From Candidatus Zhuqueibacterota bacterium (GTDB lineage: Bacteria; Zhuqueibacterota; QNDG01): DNA of 5,472 bases. The position numbers and the translations under genes were made by a program. The notes below the pieces were generated by a model. That model saw nothing but the letters and a program-made list of their open reading frames with translations, was not told where the DNA came from and ran no database searches. The stretch is taken from contig QNDG01000142.1 in the NCBI GenBank assembly GCA_003645915.1, positions 1 through 5,472 of the forward strand. Direction: 5' to 3'. Shown piece after piece: positions 5,149 through 5,472 of this stretch. Positions within the stretch are counted from its first letter, which is position 1; each line of letters begins with the position of its first letter.

Positions 5149-5173
5149 TATATTAAACAGGAAAGGATTTACA

Positions 5174-5472
5174 TTGAGAGCACAATCATTGAGTGTCTGT
5201 ATACCATATAATGGCTGTAATAAAAACTGTCCTTACTGTATTTCAAAAATTACCGGGATAAATAAGAGTGATTTTTCTCTTATGATAGATAATTTACCCA
5301 AAGTAAAAAATCTGGCGCAAGCGGCTCAAGTTTCCACTATACTTTTTACCGGTAAGGGTGAGCCGTTTATGAATTACGCTGATGTACTTTTTTTTCTGAA
5401 AAATTTCAGAGAGTACTGGACTGAAATACAGACAAATGGAATATGGCTGGAAAATAATATCGAAAAATTAAA
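5174..5472 (+). CDS. Radical SAM enzyme, 5' part only
   Basis: The frame runs past the window end, giving 99 complete codons. The N-terminus reads MRAQSLSVCIPYNGCNKNCPYC and contains the radical SAM CxxxCxxC cluster at Cys15, Cys19 and Cys22. These hold a 4Fe-4S cluster that cleaves S-adenosylmethionine. GKGEP (60-64) is the GGEP-like motif that contacts the methionine amino group, and QTNG (87-90) is the next typical strand end. The chosen start is TTG 5174, seven bases after GAAAGG (5161-5166), which leaves a normal short lead before the first Cys. GTG 5123 is in frame after AAGGAGGA (5113-5120), but its spacing is tight and it lies inside the hairpin. It would add 17 residues. The substrate cannot be told from this part. 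It follows the ATPase gene on the same strand, possibly with read-through. Confidence 0.88.
   Translation, partial: MRAQSLSVCIPYNGCNKNCPYCISKITGINKSDFSLMIDNLPKVKNLAQAAQVSTILFTGKGEPFMNYADVLFFLKNFREYWTEIQTNGIWLENNIEKL

Overview
The window looks like an accessory stretch of a bacteriophage or prophage from a low-GC bacterium. It is AT-rich (G+C about one third by eye). Every supported gene lies on the + strand, and the genes are short and close together, often with stop/start overlaps and purine-rich AGGAGG-type ribosome sites. Most products resemble phage or prophage families of unknown function. The standard code fits, since TAA, TAG and TGA all end open frames. The sequence does not identify the host, and no integrase, capsid, tail, replication or tRNA gene is present to place the window on a map.

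Layout. 1-294 is the 3' end of a protein made of hexapeptide repeats, probably a beta-helix. It is followed by a 24-codon coupled ORF (294-368) and a 224-residue protein with a possible winged helix (370-1044). A gene-poor stretch (1045-1334) carries a strong 16-bp hairpin and other inverted repeats. Then come an SRSGMSR/GCGMDM-family protein with two in-frame starts (1335 or 1443 to 1778), a frame-broken CxxC zinc-ribbon gene (about 1823-2012), a PTGIV/YKRLAFL-type protein (2041-2460) and a 71-residue helical protein (2488-2703). A disordered stretch (2704-2946) holds only fragments. Next are a phage-type protein whose good ribosome site and ATG are one base out of phase with its body (2947-3277), a 205-residue protein (3277-3894), a MoxR-like AAA+ ATPase (3957-5105) and the 5' end of a radical SAM enzyme (5174 onward).

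How they may work together. Only the last two complete or partial enzymes have predictable biochemistry: an ATP-driven remodelling ATPase and an iron-sulfur radical enzyme. They are separated by a hairpin whose arms are a Shine-Dalgarno and an anti-Shine-Dalgarno sequence. The rest reads as a cassette of small auxiliary phage genes, partly coupled in translation.

The most unusual feature is repeated frame disruption. One gene (2947-3277) clearly needs a +1 shift and one (the zinc ribbon) probably does. Three weaker cases also need +1, as does a possible second shift upstream in the zinc ribbon. Gene decay, inserted bases from sequencing, or real frameshifting could each explain this. The sequence alone does not decide, and no complete new system can be claimed from this window.
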